A DNA stretch of 33,583 bases, from assembly GCA_900546785.1 (NCBI GenBank), contig URED01000026.1, positions 1-33,583 of the forward strand, given 5' to 3'. A program made the translations under genes and the position numbers. The stretch comes from an uncultured Oscillospiraceae bacterium. Lineage in GTDB: Bacteria; Bacillota; Clostridia; Oscillospirales; Acutalibacteraceae. Shown here piece after piece: positions 13,746-23,075 of this stretch (positions within the stretch are counted from its first letter, which is position 1; every line of letters begins with the position of its first letter). The notes beneath the pieces were generated by a model that was given only the letters and a program-made list of their open reading frames with translations, had not been told where the DNA came from and did no database searches.

Positions 13746-16061
13746 TTATTTTTCCGCGCCGAAAAATGCCTGCGCAAGGCGTACGGTCTCCATGGCGTCC
13801 TTTGCGTAATGATCTGCATGGATCATATCGGCGTAAGCCTGCGTAAGCACGGCGCCGCCGACGATCACTTTTGCGTCTGTATTTTTATGCAGCAGTTCTA
13901 TGGTCTTTTCCATAGCCGGCACGGTGGTCGTCATCAGTGCGGAAAGCCCTACGAGCTTTGCGCCGCTCTCCTGCACGGCTTTCAGCACGTCCTCCTCCGG
14001 CACGTCCTTGCCAAGGTCGATCACGTCAAAACCGTAGTTGGAAAGCAGCACCTTTACGATATTTTTGCCGATATCGTGAATATCGCCGTGGACGGTTGCA
14101 AGCACGATCTTTTGCCCGCTCTCCTCTTTTTTGCCGCTTAATACAAGCTTTTCCTTGATTACGTCAAACGCCGCTTTGGCGCTGTCCGCGCTCATGAGCA
14201 GCTGGGGCAGGAAGATCCTGTTTTTCTCAAAGCCGTCGCCCACCTCGTCAAGAGCCGGGATAATATAGTTGTTGATCACGTCCAGCGAATCCAGCGTTTT
14301 GAGCAACTCTGCGGCGCATTTTGCCGCGTCCTCCTTTATGCCTTTTACGATCGCGGTGTGCAGCGTGGTCTCGCCTGCCGGTGCGCTCTGTTCCGGCACG
14401 GTAACGCTGTTAATATATTCGGTGCAGTTCTCGTCCAGCCCGCTCAGCGCGTTAAAGGAATAGTAAGCGTTCATCATGCTCTGTGAATTCGGATTTATAA
14501 TGCCTGCCGAAAGCCCGCTCTGCAGCGCAAGCGTAAAGAACGCGGTGTTTATCGCGTCCCTTTTGGGCAGACCGAATGAGATGTTTGAAACACCCAGCAC
14601 GGTATTCACGCCCAGCGTATTGCGGATATAGTCCACCGCTTTCAGCGTTTCTTTTCCGTTGGAAGAATCGGTGCTGATCGTCATTGTAAGCGCGTCCACG
14701 ATCAGATCCTTTTTCTCTATGCCGTATTCGGCGGCAGTGTTTATGATTTTTTCGGCGATCTTGATTCTGCCCTCGGCGCTTTGGGGAATACCGTTTTCGT
14801 CAAGACAGAGGCAGACGACGATGCCGCCGTACTTCTTCGCAAGGGGGAAAACGGCTTTCATATTCTCCGCTTTGCCGTTTACGGAATTGATCATCGGTTT
14901 GCCGTTATAGATGCGCAGCGCGCGTTCCAGGGCGGCAATGTTGGAAGTGTCTATCTGAAGCGGCGCGGGTATAATGCCCTGCAGGCTTTTTACAGCCGTC
15001 TCCATCATCTTGACCTCGTCTATCTCCGGCAGGCCGACGTTTACGTCAAGGATATGCGCGCCGGCGTCCGTTTGGGTGAGGCCTTCTTTTATGATATATT
15101 CAATATCGTTCCTGCGCAGGGCTTCCTTAAACAGCTTTTTGCCTGTGGGGTTTATGCGTTCGCCGATGATCACGGGCTTTTTGCCGAGCGCAACGGTTTT
15201 GCTGTAGGAGGAAACGAAAGAATAAGCTTTCTTTTCCGGAACGTTTGCCGGAATATTGCGGCATGCCTCTATCATCGCCTTTATATGCTCCGGCGTGGTG
15301 CCGCAGCAGCCGCCGAGGTAGGATACGCCGATATCGGCAGCTTTTTTCATATCCCGCGCAAAATCCGCAGGGGATACGTTGTATACTGTTTTGCCGTTCA
15401 CGCTTTCGGGCAGACCGGCGTTGGGCTGCACGATAACGGGCAGGCTTGTCCATTTTCTGATCTCTTCCACAAGCGGCAGTGTTTCGGCAGGGCCGAGGCC
15501 GCAGTTGAAGCCGATCGCGTCAACGCCAAGCCCCTCCAGCATTGTTACCGCCGTTTTTACGTCCGCGCCGGTGAGCAGCCTGCCTTTTTCGTCAAAGATC
15601 ATGGTCACGAAAACGGGCAGGGCGCAGTTTTCCTTTGCGGCAAGCGCGGCGGCTTTTATTTCATACGTGTCGCTCATTGTTTCTATGAGCACGATATCGC
15701 TGCCGTCCTTGCCCGCGTTGATCATCTGGGCAAAAATGTCTACAGCCTCTTCAAAATCCAGTTCGCCCATGGGCTTTAAAAGCTTGCCGGTGGGGCCGAT
15801 GTCCAGCGCAACCTTTTTGCCCGTGCTTTTTGCAAGGCGCACGCCGGCACGGATGATCTCTTCCGGCTCCTTGATTTTTAAACGGTTTGCGCCGAACGTA
15901 TTGGTCGTTATATACTCGCTGCCCGCCGCCGCATACGCGCGGTGAACGGCAAGCACTTTCTCGCTGTCTGTAATATTAAGCAGTTCGGGCAGCTCGCCGG
16001 CGGCAAGCCCGGCGCTTTGCAGCATGGTGCCCATACTGCCGTCAAAAAACTGAATATCCAT
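13746..16061 (-). CDS. metH: Cobalamin-dependent methionine synthase (short form, no activation domain)
   Basis: A 771-residue enzyme that methylates homocysteine with methyl-tetrahydrofolate through cobalamin. Domains in order: homocysteine-binding barrel (about 1-280; zinc Cys in GFNCG and GGCCGTT), pterin-binding domain (about 295-560; GERINPTGKK, DVNVGLPE), a helical cap (about 570-640) and the B12-binding domain (650-771) with the DxHxxG cobalamin ligand in HGDIHDIGKNIV. The E. coli protein is about 1,220 residues; the missing C-terminal S-adenosylmethionine reactivation domain is encoded by the separate gene immediately upstream. GCGGAGGG precedes the start at 16061. It is the last gene of a metF/activation/metH operon. 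No B12 or SAM riboswitch is evident upstream of the operon. Confidence 0.95.
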   Translation of the reverse strand: MDIQFFDGSMGTMLQSAGLAAGELPELLNITDSEKVLAVHRAYAAAGSEYITTNTFGANRLKIKEPEEIIRAGVRLAKSTGKKVALDIGPTGKLLKPMGELDFEEAVDIFAQMINAGKDGSDIVLIETMSDTYEIKAAALAAKENCALPVFVTMIFDEKGRLLTGADVKTAVTMLEGLGVDAIGFNCGLGPAETLPLVEEIRKWTSLPVIVQPNAGLPESVNGKTVYNVSPADFARDMKKAADIGVSYLGGCCGTTPEHIKAMIEACRNIPANVPEKKAYSFVSSYSKTVALGKKPVIIGERINPTGKKLFKEALRRNDIEYIIKEGLTQTDAGAHILDVNVGLPEIDEVKMMETAVKSLQGIIPAPLQIDTSNIAALERALRIYNGKPMINSVNGKAENMKAVFPLAKKYGGIVVCLCLDENGIPQSAEGRIKIAEKIINTAAEYGIEKKDLIVDALTMTISTDSSNGKETLKAVDYIRNTLGVNTVLGVSNISFGLPKRDAINTAFFTLALQSGLSAGIINPNSQSMMNAYYSFNALSGLDENCTEYINSVTVPEQSAPAGETTLHTAIVKGIKEDAAKCAAELLKTLDSLDVINNYIIPALDEVGDGFEKNRIFLPQLLMSADSAKAAFDVIKEKLVLSGKKEESGQKIVLATVHGDIHDIGKNIVKVLLSNYGFDVIDLGKDVPEEDVLKAVQESGAKLVGLSALMTTTVPAMEKTIELLHKNTDAKVIVGGAVLTQAYADMIHADHYAKDAMETVRLAQAFFGAEK

Positions 16062-16065
16062 ATTT

Positions 16066-16629
16066 TTATCCCTCCGCAGGCTCTATGCCCGCAAACGCAG
16101 TAACGGATTTTGTGGGTATCATCTGGCAGGTGCTGCTGAGCGTGATGCCGCAGCGTTTGGTTATATCCGCCATCGCAAAAAGCTTTTTCTGCTCCGTTAT
16201 ATCCAGGTCAAAATAGCCGGGTGAATATCTGCTGCGTGTTTTTACGCCCTCATTTTTTTCGATCTGCGCCTGTAATGCGTCGCACACCTCTTCTATCTTG
16301 GAGGCAAGCGCCGCCTGCATAACCAGCAGCATGGCGCCGTCTGCGGCGTATTTGCGCAGCAGCATATCGCCGTTTACGCCCACGGTTGCGGCCATTACCG
16401 CCACCCGGCGGCAGCCGGCAAGGTTCTCTGCAAGGCGGCGGCTCGTGAATTCAAATCCGCCCGCCGTAAGCGCTGTTTCGGTCACTTCGCAGTCAAATAT
16501 CTTGTAAAGGCATTTGGGTTCGCACACCCGGTCTATCTCTTCCATAGCGGAATTGACCAGCCGCAGCAGGCGTTCATCGTCCACGCTGCTGTTTGTGCGC
16601 ATATACCTCAATATCTCTTTTTTATCCAT
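16066..16629 (-). CDS. Methionine synthase activation-domain protein (stand-alone)
   Basis: A 187-residue protein matching the S-adenosylmethionine-binding reactivation domain of MetH: R-S-R-Y-S-P-G-Y-F-D near residue 135 (the family RxxxGY), then CGITLSSTCQMIPTKSVTAFAG near the end. It would allow reductive remethylation of oxidised cob(II)alamin on MetH. Its position between metF and metH, with an 8-bp overlap with metF and a 4-bp gap to metH, makes this assignment secure. Split MetH is common in Clostridia. Confidence 0.88.
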   Translation of the reverse strand: MDKKEILRYMRTNSSVDDERLLRLVNSAMEEIDRVCEPKCLYKIFDCEVTETALTAGGFEFTSRRLAENLAGCRRVAVMAATVGVNGDMLLRKYAADGAMLLVMQAALASKIEEVCDALQAQIEKNEGVKTRSRYSPGYFDLDITEQKKLFAMADITKRCGITLSSTCQMIPTKSVTAFAGIEPAEG

Positions 16630-17488
16630 TTATAATTGCCGAAAGCCCTTTCATTATGGATCCTGCAACGTCCGGCTTATTCATCGTGTAGATATGAATA
16701 TTGTTCTGCCCGTTTGCCATAAGGTCTATGATCTGTTCCGTTGCGTAGATGATGCCCGCCTGCTTCATCTTTGCCGGGTCATCGCCGAAACGCTCAAGGA
16801 TCTTTTCGAATTTCTTTGGAAATTTACAGCCGGAAAGCTCCACGCTGCGCTTGATCTGCCCCGCGTTCGTGATCGGCATAATGCCTGCGATGATCGGCAC
16901 GTTGATGCCTTTGATCAGGCAGTTTTCCTTAAAGCGGAAAAAGACTTCATTGTCAAAAAACATCTGCGTGGTGAGAAAATCAATGCCGCAGTCCACCTTT
17001 TCTTTCAGATGCTGTATATCCTCCACGCGGTCTGCGCTTTCTGGGTGGATCTCCGGGTAGCAGGCGCCGCCTATGCAGAATCCGCCCTTTTCCTTGATGA
17101 CCTGCACAAGCTCGTAAGCGTGCTCAAAATGCTGCCCGTCCGGGAATTCAAAGCCCGCCGGTATATCGCCGCGCAGGGCAAGTATGTTTTCTATGCCGTT
17201 TGCTTTCCATTCGTCCAACACGCTGTCTATCTTATCCTTGGTGGAGGTAAGGCAGGTCAGGTGGGAAAGGGGGGTCACGCCGCTGTCCATGATCGCGCGG
17301 GCGATCTCCGTTGTAAAGCCGGTGCGCGTGCCCGCGGCGCCGTAGGTAACGCTCATAAAGGCAGGGCTGCTCTTTGCCATCTCCTGCACGACCAACCTTG
17401 TGTTTTCTATCTTGCTCCATTCCTTGGGCGGAAAAACCTCAAAGGAAACGGTAACCTCTTTTTCTTTCAGTATCTGTGCTATCTTCAT
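16622..17488 (-). CDS. metF: 5,10-methylenetetrahydrofolate reductase
   Basis: A 288-residue flavoprotein that reduces methylene-THF to methyl-THF, the substrate of MetH. Family marks: SFEVFPPK at the start, FMSVTYGAAGT, a central LTCL and NILALRGD(I)P, and DFLTTQMFFDN. ATG 17488 follows GGAGGTG with good spacing; an upstream in-frame start at 17545 has no site. The 3' end overlaps the activation-domain gene by 8 bp. A TATAAT-like -10 (ATATTATAG on the plus strand near 17527-17535) lies upstream, but the -35 is weak. Confidence 0.94.
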   Translation of the reverse strand: MKIAQILKEKEVTVSFEVFPPKEWSKIENTRLVVQEMAKSSPAFMSVTYGAAGTRTGFTTEIARAIMDSGVTPLSHLTCLTSTKDKIDSVLDEWKANGIENILALRGDIPAGFEFPDGQHFEHAYELVQVIKEKGGFCIGGACYPEIHPESADRVEDIQHLKEKVDCGIDFLTTQMFFDNEVFFRFKENCLIKGINVPIIAGIMPITNAGQIKRSVELSGCKFPKKFEKILERFGDDPAKMKQAGIIYATEQIIDLMANGQNNIHIYTMNKPDVAGSIMKGLSAIING

Positions 17489-17701
17489 ATTGCGCACCTC
17501 CGCTTTAAACCAAACAAATCTAAATAATATATTATAGTGTAACAAATCGGCAGCGGCTTTTCAAGTTATAATTGGCGCAGCCGGGCGCGGTTCAGGCTGC
17601 GGGGCGGAAAGAAAAACATAAATTAAAAATCAGAAAACAAGAGAAAATATTACGAAAACAAGAGAAAACGAGAGTAACTGCTTATTTTTTTAAATTCGGT
17701 G

Positions 17702-17730
17702 TTGACTTCTTTAGCCCCTTGTGCTATTAT
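17702..17730 (+). promoter_or_regulatory. Promoter of rplM-rpsI
   Basis: TTGACT (17702-17707), 17 bp, TATTAT (17725-17730). The leader to rplM is short (about 40 nt), and I see no ribosomal-protein leader structure. Confidence 0.75.
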
Positions 17731-17776
17731 AATGCGGCAAGTTAAAAAACGAATAACGCGTTTGGAGGTAAAGAAA

Positions 17777-18205
17777 ATGTCAACATTTATGCCAAAGGCA
17801 GACGAGATCGAACGCAAATGGTATGTTATTGACGCCGCAGGCAAGCCCCTCGGCAGAGTTGCCGCTGAGGCCGCCGTTCTTCTTCGCGGCAAGCAGAAGC
17901 CCGTTTTCACACCCAATGTGGATTGCGGCGATTTCGTGATCATCATCAATACAGACAAGGCCGTTCTTACCGGCGATAAGCTTAACAAAAAGCTTTATCA
18001 GCACCACACCGGCTATATCGGCAATCTGAAAGAGGTAAAATACGGCACCCTTATGAAAGAAAAGAGCGATTTTGCTATGAAGCTTGCGGTAAAGGGCATG
18101 CTGCCGGATACAACGCAGGGCAGAAAGCAGCTCACAAGATGCCGCATTTTCAAAGGCGCAGAGCACAAGCATGAGGCACAGCAGCCCGTTGCTTGGGAAT
18201 TCTAA
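17777..18205 (+). CDS. rplM: 50S ribosomal protein L13
   Basis: A 142-residue protein of the usual length, with the L13 signatures W-Y-V-I-D-A-A-G-K-P-L-G-R, VIIINTDKAVLTGDKL, YYRHTGY-like YQHHTGYIG, and VKGMLPDTTQGR. It binds early in assembly of the large subunit. ATG 17777 follows GGAGGT; a longer frame to 17699 has no support. It is co-transcribed with rpsI, which starts 16 bp later, the standard arrangement in bacteria. Confidence 0.97.
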   Translation: MSTFMPKADEIERKWYVIDAAGKPLGRVAAEAAVLLRGKQKPVFTPNVDCGDFVIIINTDKAVLTGDKLNKKLYQHHTGYIGNLKEVKYGTLMKEKSDFAMKLAVKGMLPDTTQGRKQLTRCRIFKGAEHKHEAQQPVAWEF

Positions 18206-18221
18206 GGGAGGTTAAGAGATT

Positions 18222-18620
18222 ATGTACGAATCCAATCCATATTTCTACGGCACAGGCAGAAGAAAAGAATCCGTTGCCCGCGTTCGCGTATATGCCGGCA
18301 CAGGTAAGGTTACCATTAATGACAGAGATATAGACGATTATTTCGGCCTTGATACTCTTAAGCTCATTGTTAACCAGCCGCTTGTTCTTACGGATACAAA
18401 AGAAAAGTTTGATATTGTTTGCCGCGTAAACGGCGGCGGCGTATCCGGCCAGGCAGGCGCAATCCGCCACGGTATCGCCAGGGCGCTCCTTCAGTATGAT
18501 GAGTCCCTGCGTCCCGTTCTGAAGAAAGCGGGCTTCCTCACACGTGATCCGCGTATGAAGGAAAGAAAGAAGTACGGCCTCAAGGCTGCCCGTCGCGCGC
18601 CGCAGTTCTCAAAACGTTAA
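18222..18620 (+). CDS. rpsI: 30S ribosomal protein S9
   Basis: A 132-residue protein with [13 protein letters not shown] near the start, [19 protein letters not shown] in the middle and the basic tail ending [17 protein letters not shown] that reaches into the decoding centre. A GGGAGG site precedes the start. The terminator at 18778-18806 ends the rplM-rpsI operon. Confidence 0.97.
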   Translation: MYESNPYFYGTGRRKESVARVRVYAGTGKVTINDRDIDDYFGLDTLKLIVNQPLVLTDTKEKFDIVCRVNGGGVSGQAGAIRHGIARALLQYDESLRPVLKKAGFLTRDPRMKERKKYGLKAARRAPQFSKR

Positions 18621-18662
18621 TTACGTTTTGTTCCTGCGGATCCTCGCGGCACAGCCGCTGCG

Positions 18663-18709
18663 GTTGCAGCTGAAAATATGCCACCGGCATATTTTCCAAA
18701 CGCTGCAAC
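18663..18709. repeat. Long stem-loop in the rpsI downstream region
   Basis: GTTGCAGC (18663-18670) with GCTGCAAC (18702-18709) encloses an 11-bp perfect stem GAAAATATGCC/GGCATATTTTC (18672-18696) with a 3-nt loop. No T-tract follows, so it is not a simple terminator. It may be a REP-like dispersed element or an mRNA-stabilising hairpin. The rest of 18621-18777 and 18807-18880 shows no gene. Confidence 0.55.
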
Positions 18710-18777
18710 AGTTCTCCAAGAGATAATCTGCTGTTCAAGCTGGTTCAAAGAGGCAATTACATTTCTATTACAAATTA

Positions 18778-18806
18778 CAGCTCCGTATTCGGCGGGGCTG
18801 TTTTTT
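18778..18806 (+). terminator. Terminator of rplM-rpsI
   Basis: CAGCTCCG (18778-18785) pairs with CGGGGCTG (18793-18800), followed by six T residues. Confidence 0.8.
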
Positions 18807-18880
18807 GTGCTTTGAACTGTGTGAAGTCAAATTGGACGCGACTGCAGGGTCGGTACTTACATTAAATCGAAATTTCGTGC

Positions 18881-18911
18881 AAAAAAAGCCCGGGCGCTGT
18901 GCGCTCGGGCT
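18881..18911 (-). terminator. Terminator of the Pro/Gln-rich membrane protein gene
   Basis: AGCCCGGGCGC (18887-18897) and GCGCTCGGGCT (18901-18911) pair with one mismatch; the minus-strand product ends in seven U residues. Confidence 0.8.
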
Positions 18912-18928
18912 AAAGTCTGTTCAAAATA

Positions 18929-19429
18929 TCAATACTGTCCGCCATTCGGGCCCTGCGGGGGCTGGTTGCCGTAAGGCGGCTGTTGGGGCGGCTGCTGGGG
19001 AGGCTGCTGCCCGTCAAAACCGGTTCCCATCGGCTGTTGATACATTTGAGACGCAATCATCATTGCGTCATTTCCTATCTTTTTGGGAAGCTGAGTCTGC
19101 TTTACACAGCCCACGATCGCCGTGATGAACGGAATAAAGCATACGAACCAGCCTACGCAAAGACCGATGATCTTACCCGTCCAGTCTCCGTCTGAAAAAC
19201 TGATGGAAAGTGCGCCGTTTACAACCATGCATGTAGCCTTGATACCCTGACCGAGACCAAGCAGCATATTTATGCCGCCGGTATCCTTATCAAAGGTCAA
19301 TACCACGGAATTATTGAAATCCGCAACGGTAACGTTAAAGCCCTCCATTCTGTACTTTTCGGCAAGCTGACCCGCAAACATCTGCAGGTTGAAATCCGGT
19401 GGAACATTGAAAAAAACGGAATCTGCCAT
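18929..19429 (-). CDS. Membrane protein with Pro/Gln/Gly-rich tail, unknown
   Basis: A 166-residue protein behind a GGAGGAG site. Residues 1-85 look like a soluble alpha/beta domain (starts MADSVFFNVPPDFNLQMF), one or two membrane segments follow (IIGLCVGWFVCFIPFITAIVGCV, about 85-110), and the last 35 residues are a low-complexity tail rich in Q, P and G (QQPPQQPPQQPP repeats). It starts 19 bp after the DUF2752 gene, so the two are co-transcribed. I recognise no named family. Confidence 0.75.
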   Translation of the reverse strand: MADSVFFNVPPDFNLQMFAGQLAEKYRMEGFNVTVADFNNSVVLTFDKDTGGINMLLGLGQGIKATCMVVNGALSISFSDGDWTGKIIGLCVGWFVCFIPFITAIVGCVKQTQLPKKIGNDAMMIASQMYQQPMGTGFDGQQPPQQPPQQPPYGNQPPQGPNGGQY

Positions 19430-19448
19430 AATTTCTCCTCCTAAGCAA

Positions 19449-19820
19449 TTATAGAATTATTTTATACAGCCAAACGGCAAGCATAAGCAAAGCGTTTATA
19501 AGGATCGCCGCAAGCATGATACGGCGGTCTATCTTCTTTTTCAGAATAAACTGCATGTAGATCACGGAGATCAGCTGAACAAACAGAAACGGCGAGAGCG
19601 GGTGGTACTGCACCGCGGCTTTGAGATCGCAGAGCAGAATGCAGCAGAACGCGCGCGTCAGCCCGCAGCCGGGGCAGTCTATCCCCGTTATCATTTTAAA
19701 CGGGCAGTGGTAAAATAACAGCATAAGCCCAATGCAGAACGCTGCCAAAAGCAGCTTTCTGAAAACGTTTTTTGCAGATACGTCCGGGCGATATTCGGTT
19801 ATGGTTGTTACGTTGTTCAT
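19449..19820 (-). CDS. DUF2752 membrane protein
   Basis: A 123-residue protein with the DUF2752 signature FYHCPFKMITGIDCPGCGLTRA followed by LLCDLKAAVQYHPLSP. Three membrane segments are visible (about 22-40, 75-95 and 103-120), the CPGC motif facing the first loop. The biochemical role of the family is not known. It has only a weak ribosome-binding site. It heads a two-gene operon with the Pro/Gln-rich membrane protein, which suggests a shared envelope role. Confidence 0.85.
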   Translation of the reverse strand: MNNVTTITEYRPDVSAKNVFRKLLLAAFCIGLMLLFYHCPFKMITGIDCPGCGLTRAFCCILLCDLKAAVQYHPLSPFLFVQLISVIYMQFILKKKIDRRIMLAAILINALLMLAVWLYKIIL

Positions 19821-19856
19821 CTCAGTTCAGCTTACTTATGATATTTTCTTGATTTT

Positions 19857-19886
19857 ATAATATCATATGCGCAACTTCCTTGTCAA
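19857..19886 (-). promoter_or_regulatory. Promoter of the DUF2752 operon
   Basis: On the minus strand TTGACA (19881-19886), 18 bp, TATTAT (19857-19862), 37 bp before the start. Confidence 0.6.
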
Positions 19887-19930
19887 TATAAATCAAAATG
19901 CAAGGTTTTTCCTTTGCCATCGCAATGCGG

Positions 19931-20608
19931 TCAGGAAGCAAGATATTCTTCCAGGCATTCGCCGCTGTCATAGATGCGTGCGGCGGCAGCCTTTCCCACA
20001 TATCTGTAATGCCACGGTTCATAGTCTATGCCCGTGACTTGCGTTTTATCCTCGGGATAGCGCTGGATAAAACCGTATTTGTATGCGTTTTCGGCAAGCC
20101 ACGTATATACTTCTTCGTCCGTGCTGGCGCTCTCGTCTGCGTTTATATCCACGGCAAGCCCAAGCTCATGCTCGCTCGTTCCCGGCAGGGCAACCGTTTC
20201 CAGCGCAAGCGCTTCGGCACGGGCGTGGGAATAGCCCTCGGCCTCGTATGCAGATATGCGTTCGTCAAGCACGCGCTGCTGTTCCTCGTTTGAGCGGTAT
20301 CCCGCGCGCACAAAAGGGTAAATGCCCTGCGCTCGCATATCGTCAAACATTTCCTGCAGATCGGGGTAGATCATGGTCGCCACCTGTTCGTCGTTGGAGA
20401 GCGTTGTAAGATCAACGCTCCAGCTGTCCGGCACCGGGTTATCTGCGTTTACGAGCGTAAGCTCCGGAGAACGGTTTTCCCTGTCCGTGAAAACAATGGT
20501 GCCGGAATCGGTCAGCCGGACACCGCCCGAAGTGAACGCCCATACCAAAAGAAACGCGGCGGCGCAGACGATGAGCGAGGCGATAAGTATCTTAATCCTG
20601 CTTTTCAT
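19931..20608 (-). CDS. VanY-type D-alanyl-D-alanine carboxypeptidase
   Basis: A 225-residue membrane-anchored peptidase: an N-terminal membrane segment (about 7-27) acts as an uncleaved anchor, then the LAS/VanY metallopeptidase domain with zinc ligands in TSEHELGLAVDIN (HxxGxAxD) and EPWHYRYVG near the C-terminus. It trims the terminal D-Ala from peptidoglycan stem peptides outside the cell. The start overlaps the histidine kinase gene by 17 bp, so it is the third gene of a regulator/kinase/carboxypeptidase operon. This resembles the VanR-VanS-VanY arrangement, but no vanH/A/X genes are present, so ordinary cell-wall maintenance is as likely as glycopeptide response. Confidence 0.9.
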   Translation of the reverse strand: MKSRIKILIASLIVCAAAFLLVWAFTSGGVRLTDSGTIVFTDRENRSPELTLVNADNPVPDSWSVDLTTLSNDEQVATMIYPDLQEMFDDMRAQGIYPFVRAGYRSNEEQQRVLDERISAYEAEGYSHARAEALALETVALPGTSEHELGLAVDINADESASTDEEVYTWLAENAYKYGFIQRYPEDKTQVTGIDYEPWHYRYVGKAAAARIYDSGECLEEYLAS

Positions 20609-23075
20609 TTTCCTCTTCGTTTTCCTGCGCGTTCGGCAGCATGACCGTAGCCTTGAAAAGGTCGCCGTCTATGGAGAGCGTGAGCTTGCCGCCGTTTAAA
20701 CGGCAGAGCTCCTTGGCTATGGAAAGACCAAGCCCGTTGCCCTCCTCGGTTCTTGCCTTATCGCCGCGAACGAAACGCTCCGTAAGTTCCTCTGCGGATA
20801 TGTTTAATGGTTCTTTGGAGATATTTTTGATCTCAAAGCAGCTGAAATTCCTGCCGGAATAGAGCCGTGCGTAAACACGGGTGCCGGGCGCGGAATATTT
20901 CTGCGCGTTTGAAAGCAGGTTTTCAAACACCCGGTAGATCTTTGTGCCGTCCGCAAAAACGATATGCTTTTGCGCGGTCTCCTCAAAAATAAGGTTTAGA
21001 TTGTTTTTCTCAAAATCATCGGCATATTCCACGATCGCCTGCGTGGTAAGCTCGTTCAGATTGATTTTTGTTTTGTTCAGCACGACGTTGCCGGTGGAGA
21101 CTTTGGAAGCCTCTATCAGGTCTTCTATCAGGCGCTTTAAGCGGTTTGCCTTATCGTCTATTACGCTCATATATTTCAGGGCGGTCTCGTCCTGAATATC
21201 GCATTTCTTCAAAAGGTCTATATAGTTTATAACGGAGGTGAGCGGTGTTTTCAGGTCATGGGAAACGTTTGTGATAAGCTCTGCTTTTGTGCGCTCGTCC
21301 TTTACGGCCTTTATTACCGCCTGCTGAAGCTCCGCGTTCTTTTTGTCCAGCGATTCGGCAAGCGTTTTCAGGCTCTGCGGCAGTTTGGAGGTGTCTATAT
21401 CCACAGGCTCGTTCTTTACGCTGCAATCTATCAGCCTGTCAAGCGAACGCATAAACTGAAATGCCTTGTAAACGCAGAAGGCGTCTGCCGCAAGAAGCGC
21501 GCAAAGCAGGAACAGACCGAGCAGCACATTCCCGCCGCCGTAAGGCGCGGAAGCTATGATGAGCGAAACGACGCCCATGCTCACGATATTGAAGAAAGAA
21601 AAGAGCGTTACCGCCCGTACGGCTCTTTTATCAAGCTGCTTCGGCAAAAAGGCAATGGTGCCGAAAAAGTTTTTGATGCCCATAAACGCCCGCTTAAGCA
21701 GGCGGAAAATAAGGCTGCAAGCCATGTAAATAAAGGTGTGCTTAAAAATGTTCACGCCCGTTTTTGCGTTTCTGGCAACGGACAGAGAAAATCCCAGAAG
21801 AATGAGATATACCGCCGCGCCTATGGCAAACAGGATATTTTTATACAGCTGTGAGGTAAAGAAACCGCTTGAAATATCTGTAAAATAATAATTATATTCA
21901 TAGCCGAAGACAGCGTACTGCTCGCTTGCGTAGAAAGCGAACAAAAGCATTCCGAGCACGAAAACGGCGCCCCCGGCAAGGATAAAGCCGATATCGAGCG
22001 GCAATTTGTCCGCAGCGGCGGCGGCAACGGTGCCGTCGCTTCTGTTCCCGGCAAGGCGCAGGGAGATAACTGCAAAAAAGATGCAGCCGAAAAGCGCAAT
22101 CACCGCAATATATAGCGCCGCGTTTGCCTTTTCCGCAGCAATGCCGGAAAGGTTTGCATTGATCCTGTCGTAACGGTCGTTTTGCGTAAAGTTCGGGTCA
22201 ACGGAAACATAAAGACGCAGATCTTCCGCAGTGTCGCCGTAAAAATTTTCACTGTATACGGCAATGCGGCTGAGCGCGTCGCTGGAACGGGAGCTGCCGT
22301 TTTCATACAGAAAATATTCGCCCTCGCCGTTTCTTACGGCATTTATGAGCGCCGCCGTGTCCTCCACATTGGTTGCAACGGAGCCGTCGGCAAATTCCGC
22401 GTAATACCTAATGTTTTTAAGCCCCAGCGCGGCGGATTCGCCGGCGTCTGAAGTGGTGTGGCAGTAATCGTAATAAACAGTGTTGCCGAACTGCGTATTA
22501 AAAAGGTTCGTCAGCTCCTCTTCGGATTTGGAAAAGATATCGGTGGAATCAAAAGATATCTGTGAAGCCAGTATCTCGTCCTGCACATCCATCTCAAAAT
22601 AAAAATAATCCTCGTATTCATCAAACTGAAGCGCGTATACGCTGTAGTTCTCCGCAGCGTAGGGTATGTCAAGCTGGGGATATTCAGTATATGTGCTGGT
22701 GTAGCCGTTTTCCCACATGGAATAGGCGCTTATCTGATCCTTGTAATCTTCAAGATAGGAGCGGGAATAATTCACAAAGCTCACGGCAAGCGAAACGGTC
22801 GCTTCTTTTGCCGCGTCATACGCCGCCTGGTTGGTATTGTGGCTTACGTCGTCAATTACGGTTACCAGGTCTTCGTTTAATGCTATGGCAAAATCCGAGG
22901 TGTTTATATACCCCACTGTATTGTTATTGATAATCCCGTCCCCGCCGAAGTAGGAGATATGGCGCAGCACGGTTACGCTGCTCACACAGCACAGCCCCGC
23001 AAGCACAGCGGCAAGGAGGGCGCAAAGAAATTTGTTCAGGCTTGAGTATTTAAATTTTATCCACTTTGTATCCAA
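20592..23075 (-). CDS. Membrane sensor histidine kinase with large extracellular domain
   Basis: An 827-residue sensor kinase. Layout: first membrane segment (about 15-35), an extracellular region to about 310 with no domain I recognise, then a hydrophobic block with several further membrane segments (about 313-333, 355-380, 402-430 and 488-540), then DHp H-box NVSHDLKTPLTSVINYIDLL, N-box ENLLSNAQKYS and G-box GNGLGLSIAKELC. The many central membrane segments are unusual for a VanS-like kinase. The likely start is TTG 23075, inside the end of the response regulator gene, with a GGTGTACGG site; no better ATG exists nearby. It should phosphorylate the regulator encoded just upstream. Confidence 0.9.
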   Translation of the reverse strand: MDTKWIKFKYSSLNKFLCALLAAVLAGLCCVSSVTVLRHISYFGGDGIINNNTVGYINTSDFAIALNEDLVTVIDDVSHNTNQAAYDAAKEATVSLAVSFVNYSRSYLEDYKDQISAYSMWENGYTSTYTEYPQLDIPYAAENYSVYALQFDEYEDYFYFEMDVQDEILASQISFDSTDIFSKSEEELTNLFNTQFGNTVYYDYCHTTSDAGESAALGLKNIRYYAEFADGSVATNVEDTAALINAVRNGEGEYFLYENGSSRSSDALSRIAVYSENFYGDTAEDLRLYVSVDPNFTQNDRYDRINANLSGIAAEKANAALYIAVIALFGCIFFAVISLRLAGNRSDGTVAAAAADKLPLDIGFILAGGAVFVLGMLLFAFYASEQYAVFGYEYNYYFTDISSGFFTSQLYKNILFAIGAAVYLILLGFSLSVARNAKTGVNIFKHTFIYMACSLIFRLLKRAFMGIKNFFGTIAFLPKQLDKRAVRAVTLFSFFNIVSMGVVSLIIASAPYGGGNVLLGLFLLCALLAADAFCVYKAFQFMRSLDRLIDCSVKNEPVDIDTSKLPQSLKTLAESLDKKNAELQQAVIKAVKDERTKAELITNVSHDLKTPLTSVINYIDLLKKCDIQDETALKYMSVIDDKANRLKRLIEDLIEASKVSTGNVVLNKTKINLNELTTQAIVEYADDFEKNNLNLIFEETAQKHIVFADGTKIYRVFENLLSNAQKYSAPGTRVYARLYSGRNFSCFEIKNISKEPLNISAEELTERFVRGDKARTEEGNGLGLSIAKELCRLNGGKLTLSIDGDLFKATVMLPNAQENEEENEKQD

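Noticed and set aside
14781..15779. Long plus-strand frame (332 aa) opposite metH
   Set aside because: It is an antisense shadow of the high-GC methionine synthase gene; composition is unlike a real protein.
17489..17701. SAM or B12 riboswitch before metF
   Set aside because: No S-box or B12-box conserved segments could be recognised on the minus strand here.
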